Counted from the stretch's first letter, positions 41,665-50,615 are shown. The stretch: DNA of 64,000 nt from Myxococcales bacterium (GCA_025359105.1 JANYHK010000074.1:62001-126000); one strand, 5' to 3'. Notes: generated by a model from the letters alone, not told the origin. Numbers and translations are program-made.

Positions 41665-43133
41665 GCGCGGCCAAGGGAAAGCGCGGCGGCCACAAGCGGG
41701 CCGCGAAGAGCGACCAGCAAGAGGAGCGCGACACGGAGCGCGAGCGCTTCGCGCCGAAGCAACCGGGCGGCCTCCTCGGTCTGCCGCTCGTCGCGATCGT
41801 CGGTCGCCCCAACGTCGGTAAGTCCACGCTCTTCAACCGCCTCTCGCGGCAGCGGCTCGCCATCGTCCACGACGAGCCCGGCGTCACGCGCGACCGGCAC
41901 TACGCCGACACGAGCGCGTTCGGTCGCGGCTACACGCTCATCGACACCGGCGGCTTCGATCCCGAGGACGCCGATCCGATGAAGACGGGGATCGCCCGCC
42001 ACGTGCGCGCGGCGATCGCCGAGGCCGACGCGATCGTCTTCGTGACCGATGGCACGACGGATCTGACGAGCGCCGATCGCGCGGCGGTGAAGCTCCTGCG
42101 CCAGGCCGGGAAGCCCTCCTTCTTCGTCGCCAACAAGGTCGACTCCAAGGCCGGCGACGCGTACGCGACCGAGCTCTATCGCCTCGGCGTCGAGCGCGTG
42201 TACCCGGTGAGCGCTCTCCACGGCCGCGGCATCGGTGATCTCGAGGCCGCCGTGATGGCGTCGCTCCCGCCCGCGGCGGAGGCCCAGCCGGAGAACGATC
42301 CGACCGTCACGCGCGTCGCCGTCGTCGGCCGCCCGAACGCCGGAAAATCCAGCCTCCTGAACCGCCTCCTCGGCGAAGATCGCATGCTCGTCGACGCCCG
42401 CCCCGGCACGACCCGCGACTCGATCGACGCGCTCATCACGCGCGGAGAGAAGAAGTACGTCTTCATCGACACCGCCGGCATCCGCAAGAAGGGCCAGGTC
42501 ACCAAGGCCGACGACGACATCGAGTCGATGAGCGTCATGCAGGCCATCCGGGCGATGGAGCGCGCCGAGGTCGTCGTCGTCATGTGCGACGCGAAGGAAG
42601 GCGTCGCCGAGCAGGACGCCAAGATCCTGGGTCTCGCCCAGGACCGCGGTCGCGCGATGATCATCGCGATGAACAAGACCGACCTGATGAGCAAGGACGA
42701 GCTGAAGCGCGCCGAGGAGCTCGCGCGCGACAAGGTCACCTTCGCCACCTACGTGCCGTTCGTGCGACTCAGCGTGAAGACCGGCCGCGGCGTCGGCGAG
42801 CTGCTCGAGACGATCGACCAGGTCAAGAAGGCCTTCACCAAGCGCGTCACCACCGGCGAGCTGAACCGCTTCTTCGAGAAGGTCCTCGACACGCACCCGC
42901 CGCCGACCCAGGGCGGCCGCGCGCCGCGCCTCTACTACGTGACGCAAGCCGAGGCCTCACCGCCTACCTTCGTCGCCATCACGAATTTCCCCGAGGCGCT
43001 CCACTTCTCCTACCGCCGCTTCGTCGTCAACCAGCTCCGCAAGCACTTCGGCTTCGAAGGCGCGCCGGTGCGCGTGTTCTACAAGGCCAAGCGCAAGCGC
43101 GACGAGAAGCCGAACGAGAAGAAGGACACGTAA
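41661..43133 (+). CDS. der: GTPase Der (EngA)
   Basis: A 490-residue double-GTPase for 50S subunit assembly. G domain 1 (about 42-205): GRPNVGKS, TRDR, DTGGF, NKVD. G domain 2 (about 220-395): GRPNAGKS, TRDS, DTAGIRKKG, NKTD. The C-terminal KH-like domain holds LYYVTQAEASPPTFVAITNFP and FEGAPVRVFYKAKRK. The N-terminus has a basic/acidic extension of about 40 residues beyond E. coli Der. The ATG at 41661 overlaps the era stop (ATGA). The gene converges with the ArsA-like gene 10 bases away. Confidence 0.96.
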   Translation: MSAAKGKRGGHKRAAKSDQQEERDTERERFAPKQPGGLLGLPLVAIVGRPNVGKSTLFNRLSRQRLAIVHDEPGVTRDRHYADTSAFGRGYTLIDTGGFDPEDADPMKTGIARHVRAAIAEADAIVFVTDGTTDLTSADRAAVKLLRQAGKPSFFVANKVDSKAGDAYATELYRLGVERVYPVSALHGRGIGDLEAAVMASLPPAAEAQPENDPTVTRVAVVGRPNAGKSSLLNRLLGEDRMLVDARPGTTRDSIDALITRGEKKYVFIDTAGIRKKGQVTKADDDIESMSVMQAIRAMERAEVVVVMCDAKEGVAEQDAKILGLAQDRGRAMIIAMNKTDLMSKDELKRAEELARDKVTFATYVPFVRLSVKTGRGVGELLETIDQVKKAFTKRVTTGELNRFFEKVLDTHPPPTQGGRAPRLYYVTQAEASPPTFVAITNFPEALHFSYRRFVVNQLRKHFGFEGAPVRVFYKAKRKRDEKPNEKKDT

Positions 43134-43143
43134 CGGGGGGTCC

Positions 43144-44310
43144 TCAGACGCCGCCGGTCATCAAGATCTCTCCGACCTCGGCGAGGAGCCGCACGTCGTG
43201 CACGTCGGTCGCGAGCTCGGGGACGCGCACGATCGGGACGTCGCCCGCCTTGGCCTTCCCCGCGAGGCCGCGGACGTGCAGCGCGTCGAGCTGGGCCAGG
43301 CGCACCTGATCCTGGTGGGCGCGGACGATGCGCTCCGCCCCCTCCTCCTCGAGGGCGATCCCCCGCTTGGCCAGCGCCTCGCGCGCCTGCGCGACGGTCA
43401 CGCCCTCGACGGCGCGCGCGGGGGGCAGGCGGAAGCGGTTCACGACGAACGCGCCGCGCGGCATCTTGTGCTCGGCGAGGCGGTCCGAGAAGAACAGCAC
43501 CTCCTGGATGCTCATCGGCGCCGGTGACGTCACCAGCACGAACGACACGTCGGGCGCACGCAGCGCCTTCTGCACCATCGTCGCGCGCTCCTTGAAGCCT
43601 CCGAACAGATCGTTCAGCTCGGTGATGAACTCCGCCATCGCCTCGAGGAACCCGCCGCCCGTGATCTTGCCGATGCCGCGGAGGACGAGCGCGGCCGACC
43701 TGGCGAGGAGGTTGAGCGAGAGCTTGCCGCTCGACTCGAACGCCTGGATGAACCACTTCATCGCCGTAGAGTCGAGCGCGCCCATGAGGCGCTCGGGGGC
43801 GTCGAGGAAATCGAGCGCGTTCGCCGTCGGGGGCGTATCGAGGATGATGAGGTCGTATTTCGGATCGTCCTTCACCGCGACGAGCTTCTCCATCGCCATG
43901 TACTCCTGGGTCCCGGCGAGGGACGTCGACACGTACTTGTAGAGCTTGTTTCCAAGCAGCCTCTCCGCTTTCTCCTTCGTCGACGAGTACTTGATCACGA
44001 GCTCGTCGAACGTGCGCTTCGTGTCGAGCATCATCGCGGTGAGCGCGCCCTTCATCGGGAAGCCTGCGGCCGCGAAGATCGCGGGGTCGACGACGTGGCC
44101 GCTCGTGTCCATGCTTGCAATCCCCAGCGACTCGGCGAGGCGCCGCGCCGGATCGATCGTGAGGCACAGGACCCGTCTCCCGGCGCGCGCAGCGGCGACC
44201 GCGAGGGCCGCGGCGCTCGTCGTCTTGCCCACGCCACCTGCCCCCACGGTGATGAGCACACGACGGCTCTGGGTCAGAGATGCGAGGCTCTCGGGCATGA
44301 GGACGGTCAC
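43144..44310 (-). CDS. ArsA/Get3-like ATPase
   Basis: A 388-residue cytoplasmic P-loop ATPase of the ArsA family, with a deviant Walker A GAGGVGKTTSAA (about 23-33), TIDPARRLAESLG, the switch-like DTPPTANALDFLDAP and a C-terminal helical region. ArsA drives arsenite extrusion in arsenic operons and Get3 targets tail-anchored proteins. In myxobacteria and actinobacteria such proteins occur without arsenic genes and have unknown roles. No arsB/arsR is present here. The GTG start overlaps the dnaB stop (GTGA). An internal ATG four codons in is the alternative start. Confidence 0.85.
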   Translation of the reverse strand: MTVLMPESLASLTQSRRVLITVGAGGVGKTTSAAALAVAAARAGRRVLCLTIDPARRLAESLGIASMDTSGHVVDPAIFAAAGFPMKGALTAMMLDTKRTFDELVIKYSSTKEKAERLLGNKLYKYVSTSLAGTQEYMAMEKLVAVKDDPKYDLIILDTPPTANALDFLDAPERLMGALDSTAMKWFIQAFESSGKLSLNLLARSAALVLRGIGKITGGGFLEAMAEFITELNDLFGGFKERATMVQKALRAPDVSFVLVTSPAPMSIQEVLFFSDRLAEHKMPRGAFVVNRFRLPPARAVEGVTVAQAREALAKRGIALEEEGAERIVRAHQDQVRLAQLDALHVRGLAGKAKAGDVPIVRVPELATDVHDVRLLAEVGEILMTGGV

Positions 44311-45782
44311 TCGGGCTCGTCCTCGAACTCGCCGTCGGCGAGGTTGTCGAAGCGCGTGTACTCGCGGGAGAAGCGGACCTTCGCGGTCCCGGTTGGACCG
44401 TTACGCTGCTTCGCGATGATGAGCTCGGCGATGTTCTTCTCGATGCTCTCGGGGTTGTAGTACTCGTCGCGGTAGATGAAGCAGATGTTGTCGGCGTCCT
44501 GCTCGATGGCGCCCGACTCGCGAAGATCCGAGATCATCGGCCGCTTGCTCTTGTCGGAGCGCGTCTCGACGGCGCGATTGAGCTGCGAGAGCGCGATGAC
44601 CGGGAGCTTGAGCTCCTTGGCGAGCGATTTCAGCCCGCGGGATATCTCGCTGATCTCCTGCTCGCGCGACTGCGCCCTCTCGTTGCCGCGCATCAGCTGG
44701 AGGTAGTCGACGACGACGAGGCCGATGCGCTGCTTCCTCTCGCCCTGATCGTCGTACCGATCGTACTCGGCCTGCAGGCGCCGCACCTTGCCGCGGAGCT
44801 CGAGGATGGAGAGGCCCGGCGAGTCGTCGATCCAGATGGGCAGCCGCCCGAGCTCGCTCGCCGCGCGCGTGAGGTTGTTCCAGTCCTCGCGCCCGAGGTA
44901 GCCCTGGCGCACCTTGCTGACGTCGACCTTGCCCTCGCAGCACACCATGCGGTTGGCGATCTGCTCGCGGGGCATTTCAAGCGAGAAGACGATGCAGCCG
45001 ACGCCCGGCTCCTCCCACTGCTCGTTGGGATCGCTCGCGAGCTGGCGGCGGCGCGGGCGCGCCACGTTGACGGCGACGTTGAGGACGAAGCTCGTCTTGC
45101 CCATGCCGGGGCGGGCGGCGAGGATCGTGAGGTCGCCGTCGTGGAGGCCGGCGGTCATGCGGTCGTAGCGATCGTAGCCGGTGGGGGCGCCGGTGATGCG
45201 ATCGCCGCGGCTCGACGCGTCCTGGATCTGCTTGAAGCTGCGCTTCATGACGCTGAGCAGCTTCTCGACGCTCGACGACTCGGGCGTCCGCGCGATTTCG
45301 TAGATGGTCTGCTCGGCGTTGTCGATGAACTCCTGGGCGACGCCGTAGTCGACGTAGCCCTCGGCGGCGACGCGCTGGCACGTCAGGATCAGCTGCCGGA
45401 TGCGGTACTTTTCGCGGATCGTCTGCCCGTAGGCGCCGATGTTGGAGACGGCCGGCGCGACGTCGAGCAGCTGCGTCAGGTACGCCATGCCGCCGATCTG
45501 CTGGATCCGCTCACGATCCTTGAGCCACGTGCCGACCTGGATGATGTCGACCGGCTGCGAGCGCGTGCGAAGGTCGATCGCCGCCTCGTACACGCGCCGG
45601 TGGGCCTCGGAGTAGAAGTGCTCGGGTTTCAGGAACTCGTAGACCTTGTCGAAGGCCATCGGGTCGATCATGAGCGCGGAGAGGACGGCGGCCTCGGCGT
45701 CGAGATCGTGAGGGGGCACCCGCCCGTCGCTGATCGGGGGCGCCTCCACATCTTTGAAACGGGAAAAGCGCATCTTTTCCAC
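44307..45782 (-). CDS. dnaB: replicative DNA helicase DnaB
   Basis: A 491-residue hexameric helicase. The N-terminal DnaG-interaction domain (about 25-125) begins PHDLDAEAAVLSALM. The RecA-like motor domain (about 190-475) shows Walker A ARPGMGKTS, Walker B IGLVVVDYLQLM, the ALSQLNRAVETR motif and DLRESGAIEQDAD. An extra basic/acidic insert of about 20 residues (near 240-258, PRRRQLASDPNEQW) follows the first helix after Walker A. The GTG at 45782 was chosen because GGAGGT lies exactly seven bases upstream; an ATG three codons later is the alternative. It follows rplI as in many bacteria. Confidence 0.96.
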   Translation of the reverse strand: MEKMRFSRFKDVEAPPISDGRVPPHDLDAEAAVLSALMIDPMAFDKVYEFLKPEHFYSEAHRRVYEAAIDLRTRSQPVDIIQVGTWLKDRERIQQIGGMAYLTQLLDVAPAVSNIGAYGQTIREKYRIRQLILTCQRVAAEGYVDYGVAQEFIDNAEQTIYEIARTPESSSVEKLLSVMKRSFKQIQDASSRGDRITGAPTGYDRYDRMTAGLHDGDLTILAARPGMGKTSFVLNVAVNVARPRRRQLASDPNEQWEEPGVGCIVFSLEMPREQIANRMVCCEGKVDVSKVRQGYLGREDWNNLTRAASELGRLPIWIDDSPGLSILELRGKVRRLQAEYDRYDDQGERKQRIGLVVVDYLQLMRGNERAQSREQEISEISRGLKSLAKELKLPVIALSQLNRAVETRSDKSKRPMISDLRESGAIEQDADNICFIYRDEYYNPESIEKNIAELIIAKQRNGPTGTAKVRFSREYTRFDNLADGEFEDEPE

Positions 45783-45806
45783 AGGCCGTACCTCCAAATG
45801 ACGAGA

Positions 45807-45875
45807 CCCCGACGGTCAGGGGACCGTCAGGGCCTCAATCGTGTGACGAACGCAGAGAAGGTTCTACCACCTTCT
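45807..45875 (-). promoter_or_regulatory. two hairpins between rplI and dnaB
   Basis: Leftward, 45875-45856 folds as AGAAGGT/ACCTTCT with a 6-base loop just after the rplI stop. 45832-45807 folds as CCCTGACGGTC / GACCGTCGGGG with one G-T pair and a 4-base loop, ending 24 bases before the dnaB start. Neither has a U tract, so they look like processing or attenuation sites setting the ratio of ribosomal protein to DnaB. Confidence 0.4.
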
Positions 45876-45883
45876 TCTCGGAC

Positions 45884-46339
45884 CTACTTCTTCGTGACCT
45901 CGACCTTGAGGTTCGCCGTGACGTCCGCGAGGAGCTTCACGGGGATCTCGAAGGTGCCGAGCGCCTTGATCGGATCGGCGAGGTGCATCTTCTTGCGGTC
46001 GATCTCGACACCGGCGGCCTTGACGGCGTTCTCGATGTCCTTCGCAGTGACGGAGCCGAACAACTTGTTGTCCTCCCCGACCGGTCGCGCGATCTTGATC
46101 TGAAGGGCCTCGATCTTGGCGGCCAGGTCCTTCATCTCCTTCTTGTGCTTGTCGGCCTTCGCCACGGCGACGGCCTTCTCGTGGTTCAGGCGGTTGATCT
46201 GCGCGGTCGTCGCCGGGACGGCGAGCTGACGGGGCAGGAGGTAGTTGCGCGCGAAGCCGGGACGGACTTTCACGAGCTCGCCGGAATCGCCGAGCTTGGC
46301 GACGTCGGCCTGCAGGATGACTTGAATGGTGGCGGGCAT
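45884..46339 (-). CDS. rplI: 50S ribosomal protein L9
   Basis: A 151-residue ribosomal protein. The N-terminal rRNA-binding domain has the signature VILQADVAKLGDSGELVKVRPGFARNYLLP, followed by the long connecting helix (about 50-85) and the C-terminal domain beginning LFGSVTAKDIENAV. The length is normal for the family (about 150). It lies in the conserved rpsF-rpsR-rplI-dnaB order, 28 bases after rpsR, and is cotranscribed with them. Confidence 0.97.
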   Translation of the reverse strand: MPATIQVILQADVAKLGDSGELVKVRPGFARNYLLPRQLAVPATTAQINRLNHEKAVAVAKADKHKKEMKDLAAKIEALQIKIARPVGEDNKLFGSVTAKDIENAVKAAGVEIDRKKMHLADPIKALGTFEIPVKLLADVTANLKVEVTKK

Positions 46340-46367
46340 GTCTTCTTCCTTTGGTTCCTGAGCTCGA

Positions 46368-46670
46368 TCAGCCCGAGACCGTGAAGGGCAAGAGCGCGAT
46401 GTTGCGCGCGCGCTTGATGGCGAGCGTCACCTTGCGCTGGTGACGGGCGCAGTTGCCGCTGATGCGGCGGGGAACGACCTTGCCGCGCTCGCTGATGAAG
46501 TACTTCAGCGCCTGCGGGTCTTTGTAGTCGATGAGCACGGTCTTGTCCGCGCAGTACTTGCAGACGCGCTTCTTGCCACCGCGGCGGCGGCCGGGGGCGT
46601 CGGCGTTGAGGTCCGGCGTGCGGCCGAAGTCCTTGTCGTCGTCCATCATGGCGGGGTTGCGGGTCGTCAT
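46368..46670 (-). CDS. rpsR: 30S ribosomal protein S18
   Basis: A 100-residue protein with the S18 core ([50 protein letters not shown]). It retains a cysteine-containing form ([10 protein letters not shown] plus NCARH), consistent with a Zn-binding S18 paralog class. The N-terminus has about 25 extra residues rich in Asp. The ATG overlaps the rpsF stop. S6 and S18 bind as a heterodimer in the 30S platform and can repress their own operon. Confidence 0.96.
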   Translation of the reverse strand: MTTRNPAMMDDDKDFGRTPDLNADAPGRRRGGKKRVCKYCADKTVLIDYKDPQALKYFISERGKVVPRRISGNCARHQRKVTLAIKRARNIALLPFTVSG

Positions 46671-47269
46671 GACTCGGTCTCCTCGGGCGCGGTGGTGCTC
46701 TTCGGCGTCGCCTCTTCTTCGGCTTCGTCGGCGAACTCGTCCTCTTCACGGCGGGGCGCGCGAGGCGCGTCGGGGCCGAGGTCGATGAGGCCGAGGGCCT
46801 TCTCGCGGGACTCCTTCTCGTCTTCCTCGGGGGGAAGCTCGAGGCGGGCCCACTTGATCTCCTCCGGATCGACGGTGATGGCGCCTGCGTCGGCGATCTC
46901 CTCGTTCGTCAGCACCGTCTGGAACTTGAGGACGGTGTCCGAGAGCTTGAGGTTGCGCTCGATCTCGGCGACGAGGCCGCCCTTGCCGACGAACTTGACG
47001 TAGACGTAGACGCCCTTCTTGTTCTTGGCGACGGGGTACGCGAGGCGGCGACGCCCCCACGCTTCCACCTTGAGGAGCCGGCCACCCTCGCGGGCGATGA
47101 CCTCGGCGACGCGGTTCTGCACCTTCTCCGCGGCGTCGGCGTCGACGTCGGAGCGGAGGATGTAGATCGTCTCGTATTCTTTGGTCTTGAGCTTCTGCGC
47201 GACGCCGCGCGTCGGCAGGGCCGGGGCGCCGCCGCGGATGGATACCGGCGTGGTTACTTCTGCGGTCAT
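46667..47269 (-). CDS. rpsF: 30S ribosomal protein S6, with extended acidic tail
   Basis: A 200-residue protein; the S6 core (about 30-130: [50 protein letters not shown]) is flanked by a 28-residue N-terminal extension and an acidic C-terminal tail of about 60 residues ([24 protein letters not shown]). E. coli S6 also has a Glu-rich tail, but this one is much longer. It is the first gene of the ribosomal operon, preceded by a structured leader. Confidence 0.95.
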   Translation of the reverse strand: MTAEVTTPVSIRGGAPALPTRGVAQKLKTKEYETIYILRSDVDADAAEKVQNRVAEVIAREGGRLLKVEAWGRRRLAYPVAKNKKGVYVYVKFVGKGGLVAEIERNLKLSDTVLKFQTVLTNEEIADAGAITVDPEEIKWARLELPPEEDEKESREKALGLIDLGPDAPRAPRREEDEFADEAEEEATPKSTTAPEETES

Positions 47270-47345
47270 ACGGTCTTCCTTTTGAGCTGAGGCCCGTGGA
47301 ACATGTCCACGAGCAAGGAAATGCCGGGAAAATTCCCGGGGGCCG
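47270..47345 (-). promoter_or_regulatory. candidate rpsF leader (S6:S18 autoregulation) region
   Basis: In the leader of rpsF, read leftward, a hairpin CGTGGA-CATGT-TCCACG (47311-47295) is enclosed by GCT/AGC with an unpaired GGCCTC on the 3' side. A bulged C-rich loop on a short stem is the known type of S6:S18 binding motif. Upstream lies a perfect 7+7 palindrome CCGGGAA-AA-TTCCCGG (47324-47339). AGGAAG precedes the start. Fit to the published motif is only approximate. Confidence 0.4.
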
Positions 47346-47384
47346 GCGTTCTAGCACAGCGGGGCCGCGCGGCTCCTACCTTTT

Positions 47385-47987
47385 TTAGGGGCAGGCGGCC
47401 CGGCACCGGCCGTAGCTGGGCGCGTCCGGGAAGGGGCAACAGATCGGCACGTCGGCCGCGCAGTCGCAGGCGCTGTGGCACAGCGTCGCAGCGCCGGCGC
47501 CGCAGTTCGCGCAGACCGTACCGACCAGGCTGCTCGAGGAGAAGGGGCAGCAGCCCAGGCCGGCGTCGCAGTCCTCGGGACCGTCGCAGGTGAGGTGGTG
47601 GCCGAAGCAGTCGGAGAGGACACCGCAGGTGCCCGCCTCGATGCAGCAGCCGCCGGTTCCGACGCCGCAGGCGACGGAGGCGTCAGCGCCACATACGACG
47701 ACGCCGGCGCCTTGCGCGCACCCCGCGTCAGCCGCATCGCCCCCTCCGTCGGCGGCATCCCGCGCGCCGTCGCCGGGCGCGCCATCGCCGACCCGCGCGT
47801 CGTTGGCGGGTCCGTCGTTGGCCCCGCCGTCACTCCCGTCGACCAACGAGGCTCCGTCCGTTGTCCCGTCTACGGTCGCGTCAGTCGTCGCCCCCGCGTC
47901 GTCGGGCGCGTCGCGGTCCTTCAACCCGGCGACAAGCGCGCAGCCGCTCGCCAGGAGGACGAGGCTCACGACGAGGGCGTGGCGCAT
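47385..47987 (-). CDS. cysteine-rich lipoprotein
   Basis: A 200-residue protein with lipobox LASGC (about residue 16), an Asp/Gly/Ala-rich flexible stretch (25-90, DGGANDGPANDARVGDGAPG) and a C-terminal domain with about 16 cysteines (GGCCIEAGTCGVLSDC, CPFSSSS, CAADVPICCPF). The composition is typical of myxobacterial surface lipoproteins. A strong GGGAGG ribosome site precedes the ATG, which overlaps the stop of the TPR/PEGA gene by one base (TGATG). Its role with the kinase encoded upstream is unknown. Confidence 0.65.
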   Translation of the reverse strand: MRHALVVSLVLLASGCALVAGLKDRDAPDDAGATTDATVDGTTDGASLVDGSDGGANDGPANDARVGDGAPGDGARDAADGGGDAADAGCAQGAGVVVCGADASVACGVGTGGCCIEAGTCGVLSDCFGHHLTCDGPEDCDAGLGCCPFSSSSLVGTVCANCGAGAATLCHSACDCAADVPICCPFPDAPSYGRCRAACP

Positions 47988-48997
47988 CAGAACCTCCCCG
48001 AGACGATGGCGCCGCCGACGCCGACGCCGCCAGCGCCGGGCGAAGCGACCGGCGCTATCGTCAGGCCGGCGGTCTTGAGCGCGAACCTTGGCGCCGACAG
48101 CACCAGGGTGACGCCGGCCGCGACCGCGACGGCACCCACCGCGAACGCGAGGGTGGAGACGACCGCCGAGGTCTTCGCCGCGTCGTCGAGGTCCGCCACG
48201 CGAGGGTCGCCCGCGCACTTGTTGCTCGGGCAAATGGCGTCGGCGTCGCTCTTCTTGCCGAGCGTCCGGAGGCCGAAGGCCGCGCCGACGCCGATGGCGA
48301 CGATCCCCGCGCCGCCTACCGCGAGCCCGACGGTGCGCTGAGTGCTCCCGTCGGTCGGCGACTTCGAGGCGGGCGGCGGCGGCGGCGAGAGGAGCGCGGC
48401 CTCGCGCGGGGGGTCCTCGAGCGCGGGAACGTCCACGTCCAGGACGGTCGGGCCTTGCCCGAGGCGCACCGTGCTCTTCCAGCTCTTTCTGCCGGGCGCC
48501 GAAGCGACGACGACGTGCTCGCCCGGATCGAGCGGCAGCGCCGAGCCCCACGCGCCGGCTCCCTGCGTGCGGCCGTCGATCGCCACGCTCTCCGACGGCG
48601 ACGGCGCGGCCACCTTGACCCGGAGCCGCGACAGGCGCTTCTCGAGCTCCTGCGCGCGGCCTCGCGCGTAGGGTCCGCGCGCCTTGTCGTCGCCGGGGCG
48701 CTCGGCCACTTCGTTGAACTCGGCCCACGCGCTGGCGGTCTGCCCGTCCTTCTCGTGGCAGAGGGCGAGGTTCACGAGGGTCCCGGGTGCGGGGTCGAGG
48801 CGGTGGCTCTCCGCAAATTTCGCGCACGCGAGGGCGTATTTCGCGTCGGTCATCAGGGCCCGCCCCTCGCGGAAGAACGCGTCCGCCTGCGCCTTGTCCT
48901 GGGCCGACGGCTCCCCGTGCGCGAACGACGTGACGAGCGAAGCGGCCACGAGGAGGCGAACGAGGCGAATGGAGGGCAGTCGGGGCACGCGGGTCAT
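47987..48997 (-). CDS. TPR plus PEGA-domain membrane protein
   Basis: A 336-residue protein with a signal ending near SFAHG, a TPR-like pair (about 30-105; FFREGRALMTDAKYALACAKFAES, GTLVNLALCHEKDGQTASAWAEF), a PEGA-type sandwich (about 110-185; LRVKVAAPSPSESVAIDG and LDPGEHVVVASAPGRK) and two C-terminal membrane helices (about 225-245 and 283-305). This TPR-PEGA form is common beside Ser/Thr kinases in Polyangia. The start overlaps the kinase stop (ATGA), suggesting joint translation and a sensory partnership; this is an inference from context. Confidence 0.7.
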   Translation of the reverse strand: MTRVPRLPSIRLVRLLVAASLVTSFAHGEPSAQDKAQADAFFREGRALMTDAKYALACAKFAESHRLDPAPGTLVNLALCHEKDGQTASAWAEFNEVAERPGDDKARGPYARGRAQELEKRLSRLRVKVAAPSPSESVAIDGRTQGAGAWGSALPLDPGEHVVVASAPGRKSWKSTVRLGQGPTVLDVDVPALEDPPREAALLSPPPPPASKSPTDGSTQRTVGLAVGGAGIVAIGVGAAFGLRTLGKKSDADAICPSNKCAGDPRVADLDDAAKTSAVVSTLAFAVGAVAVAAGVTLVLSAPRFALKTAGLTIAPVASPGAGGVGVGGAIVSGRF

Positions 48998-50409
48998 CGG
49001 CGGCGGTCGAGATCCGGCTCGGCGCTCGGTGGATCGGGCGAGGATACCGCGGGCGCGGACGCCGAGGGGCGCGGCGACGGCTTGGGGCGCACCGCGAGAG
49101 ACGTGGCGCTCGCGGCCGGCGGGGCGGACGCGCTCGCGGGCGGAGCGCCCGTCGGCGGCGGATCGGCCGCGAGCACCGGCGTGGCCGGCGACGCGAGATC
49201 GTCGTTCGCGCGCGCGACGGTCGCCGAGGCCGCGACCTCCGGACGCGCCGCGCTGCCCCCCTTCCCCCTGCCTCGCACGCCGAGCACCACACCGACGATC
49301 GCTGCGAGGAGCGTGATCGCGACGGCCAGCGCCATGCCGGCGCGCGCACGTGACGCACCGGCGCCCGGGACCGGGGTGGGCAACGGCCTGGCCGGAGGGG
49401 TTGCCTGGGGCGACGGCGTCCACGCGGCGCCGCTCGGGTTCGGCGTCACCATGAGCGCCGGCAGTGTGCCCGAGGAGGACGGAACGCGCGAGCCGGCGCG
49501 CGTCGCGAACGCGACGGCACGGGCGACACACGGCGCCTCGCGTCCGCTGCCGAACGGCGCGAGATCGAGCGCGAGCTCGCCGACGTGCTGGTAGCGCTGC
49601 GCCGGATCGCGCTGTATGCACCGCCCGATGGCGGACTCCACCCCGGCCGGCACCTCCGGACGGTGCGCGCGCACACCGGTCGGCGTGCTCTCGAGGATGC
49701 TCGCGAAGACGGCGCCGACGGTGTGCCCGACGAAGGGCGTCTTCGTCGTCAGCAGCTCGTAGAGCAAGACGCCGAGGGACCAGACGTCGGCGCGTCCGTC
49801 GACGTCGTGCGCCGACCGGAGCTGCTCGGGCGACATGTAGTGAGGCGAACCAATGAGGGCGCGTGTCTCGGTGAGCTTCTGCGTCGCGTCGTCGAAACCC
49901 GCGGCCTTGGAGATCCCGAAGTCGAGGACCTTCACGATCGTGCTCCCGTCCGCGCGCGTCGCGAGGAAGAGGTTCTGCGGCTTCAAGTCGCGATGCACGA
50001 TGCCGTGCGCGTGCGCCTCGGCGAGGGCGTCGATCGCCTGGAGGATCGCGTCGACGGCGAACGCGATCGGGAGCGGCCCCTGCTGATCGACGAGCCGCCC
50101 GAGATCGGCCCCGTCGAGGAGCTCCATCACCATGTAGGGGCCGACGCCCTCGTCGTGCCCGACGTCGGAGACTCGGACGACGTGCCCGCTGTGCAGGCGG
50201 GCCGCCGACCGAGCCTCGCGGGCGAAGCGCGCCACCTCCGCCGTCGACTGACCGAACAGCACCTTGATCGCGACAAACTGATCGAGGGCGCGGTGGTGGG
50301 CACGGTAGACCGCCCCCATCCCGCCGCGACCGATCTCCGACGCGATGACGTACTTACCCGCGACGATCGCCCCTGGCGTCAGCGTGCGCGTGGAAAGCGG
50401 CTGGACCAT
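48994..50409 (-). CDS. membrane Ser/Thr protein kinase (Hanks type)
   Basis: A 471-residue kinase. The kinase domain (about 17-285) has the Gly loop GRGGMGAVY, the invariant Lys in FVAIKVLFG, HRDLKPQN (catalytic Asp), DFGISK and the GSPHYMSPEQ activation segment. A membrane helix (about 367-388) separates it from an Ala/Pro/Ser-rich C-terminal tail. This is the usual bacterial eukaryote-like kinase layout with a cytoplasmic kinase. The ATG at 50409 is the first start close to the domain; a longer frame to 50541 encodes no known element. It is coupled to the TPR-PEGA gene. Confidence 0.9.
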   Translation of the reverse strand: MVQPLSTRTLTPGAIVAGKYVIASEIGRGGMGAVYRAHHRALDQFVAIKVLFGQSTAEVARFAREARSAARLHSGHVVRVSDVGHDEGVGPYMVMELLDGADLGRLVDQQGPLPIAFAVDAILQAIDALAEAHAHGIVHRDLKPQNLFLATRADGSTIVKVLDFGISKAAGFDDATQKLTETRALIGSPHYMSPEQLRSAHDVDGRADVWSLGVLLYELLTTKTPFVGHTVGAVFASILESTPTGVRAHRPEVPAGVESAIGRCIQRDPAQRYQHVGELALDLAPFGSGREAPCVARAVAFATRAGSRVPSSSGTLPALMVTPNPSGAAWTPSPQATPPARPLPTPVPGAGASRARAGMALAVAITLLAAIVGVVLGVRGRGKGGSAARPEVAASATVARANDDLASPATPVLAADPPPTGAPPASASAPPAASATSLAVRPKPSPRPSASAPAVSSPDPPSAEPDLDRRR

Positions 50410-50615
50410 GCCTCGATCGAGTCTACGGGAGAGGGCGCCCGGCGTCCCTTTTTCCAGGCGATTTCCGGGTGGTGGCGTCGCACACCCCGCGACCACGGCA
50501 ACCGCGAAGAGAGGCCGCGCTAGAGCGAACGTCGCTTGCACGGAACGGGCAAACGCCGGTAGCGACCCACCAGAAGATAGAGCAGCCGTTCGATGAAAGG
50601 GACGGTTGCTCCGGG

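Noticed and set aside
41004-43133. A 709-residue plus-strand frame joining the era region to der
   Set aside because: The N-terminal third is an out-of-frame reading of era. The der start at 41661 overlaps the era stop and begins right before the Der sequence.
43144-44310. Arsenic resistance operon
   Set aside because: Only an ArsA-like ATPase is present; no arsB, acr3, arsR or arsC is nearby, and the gene is coupled to dnaB.
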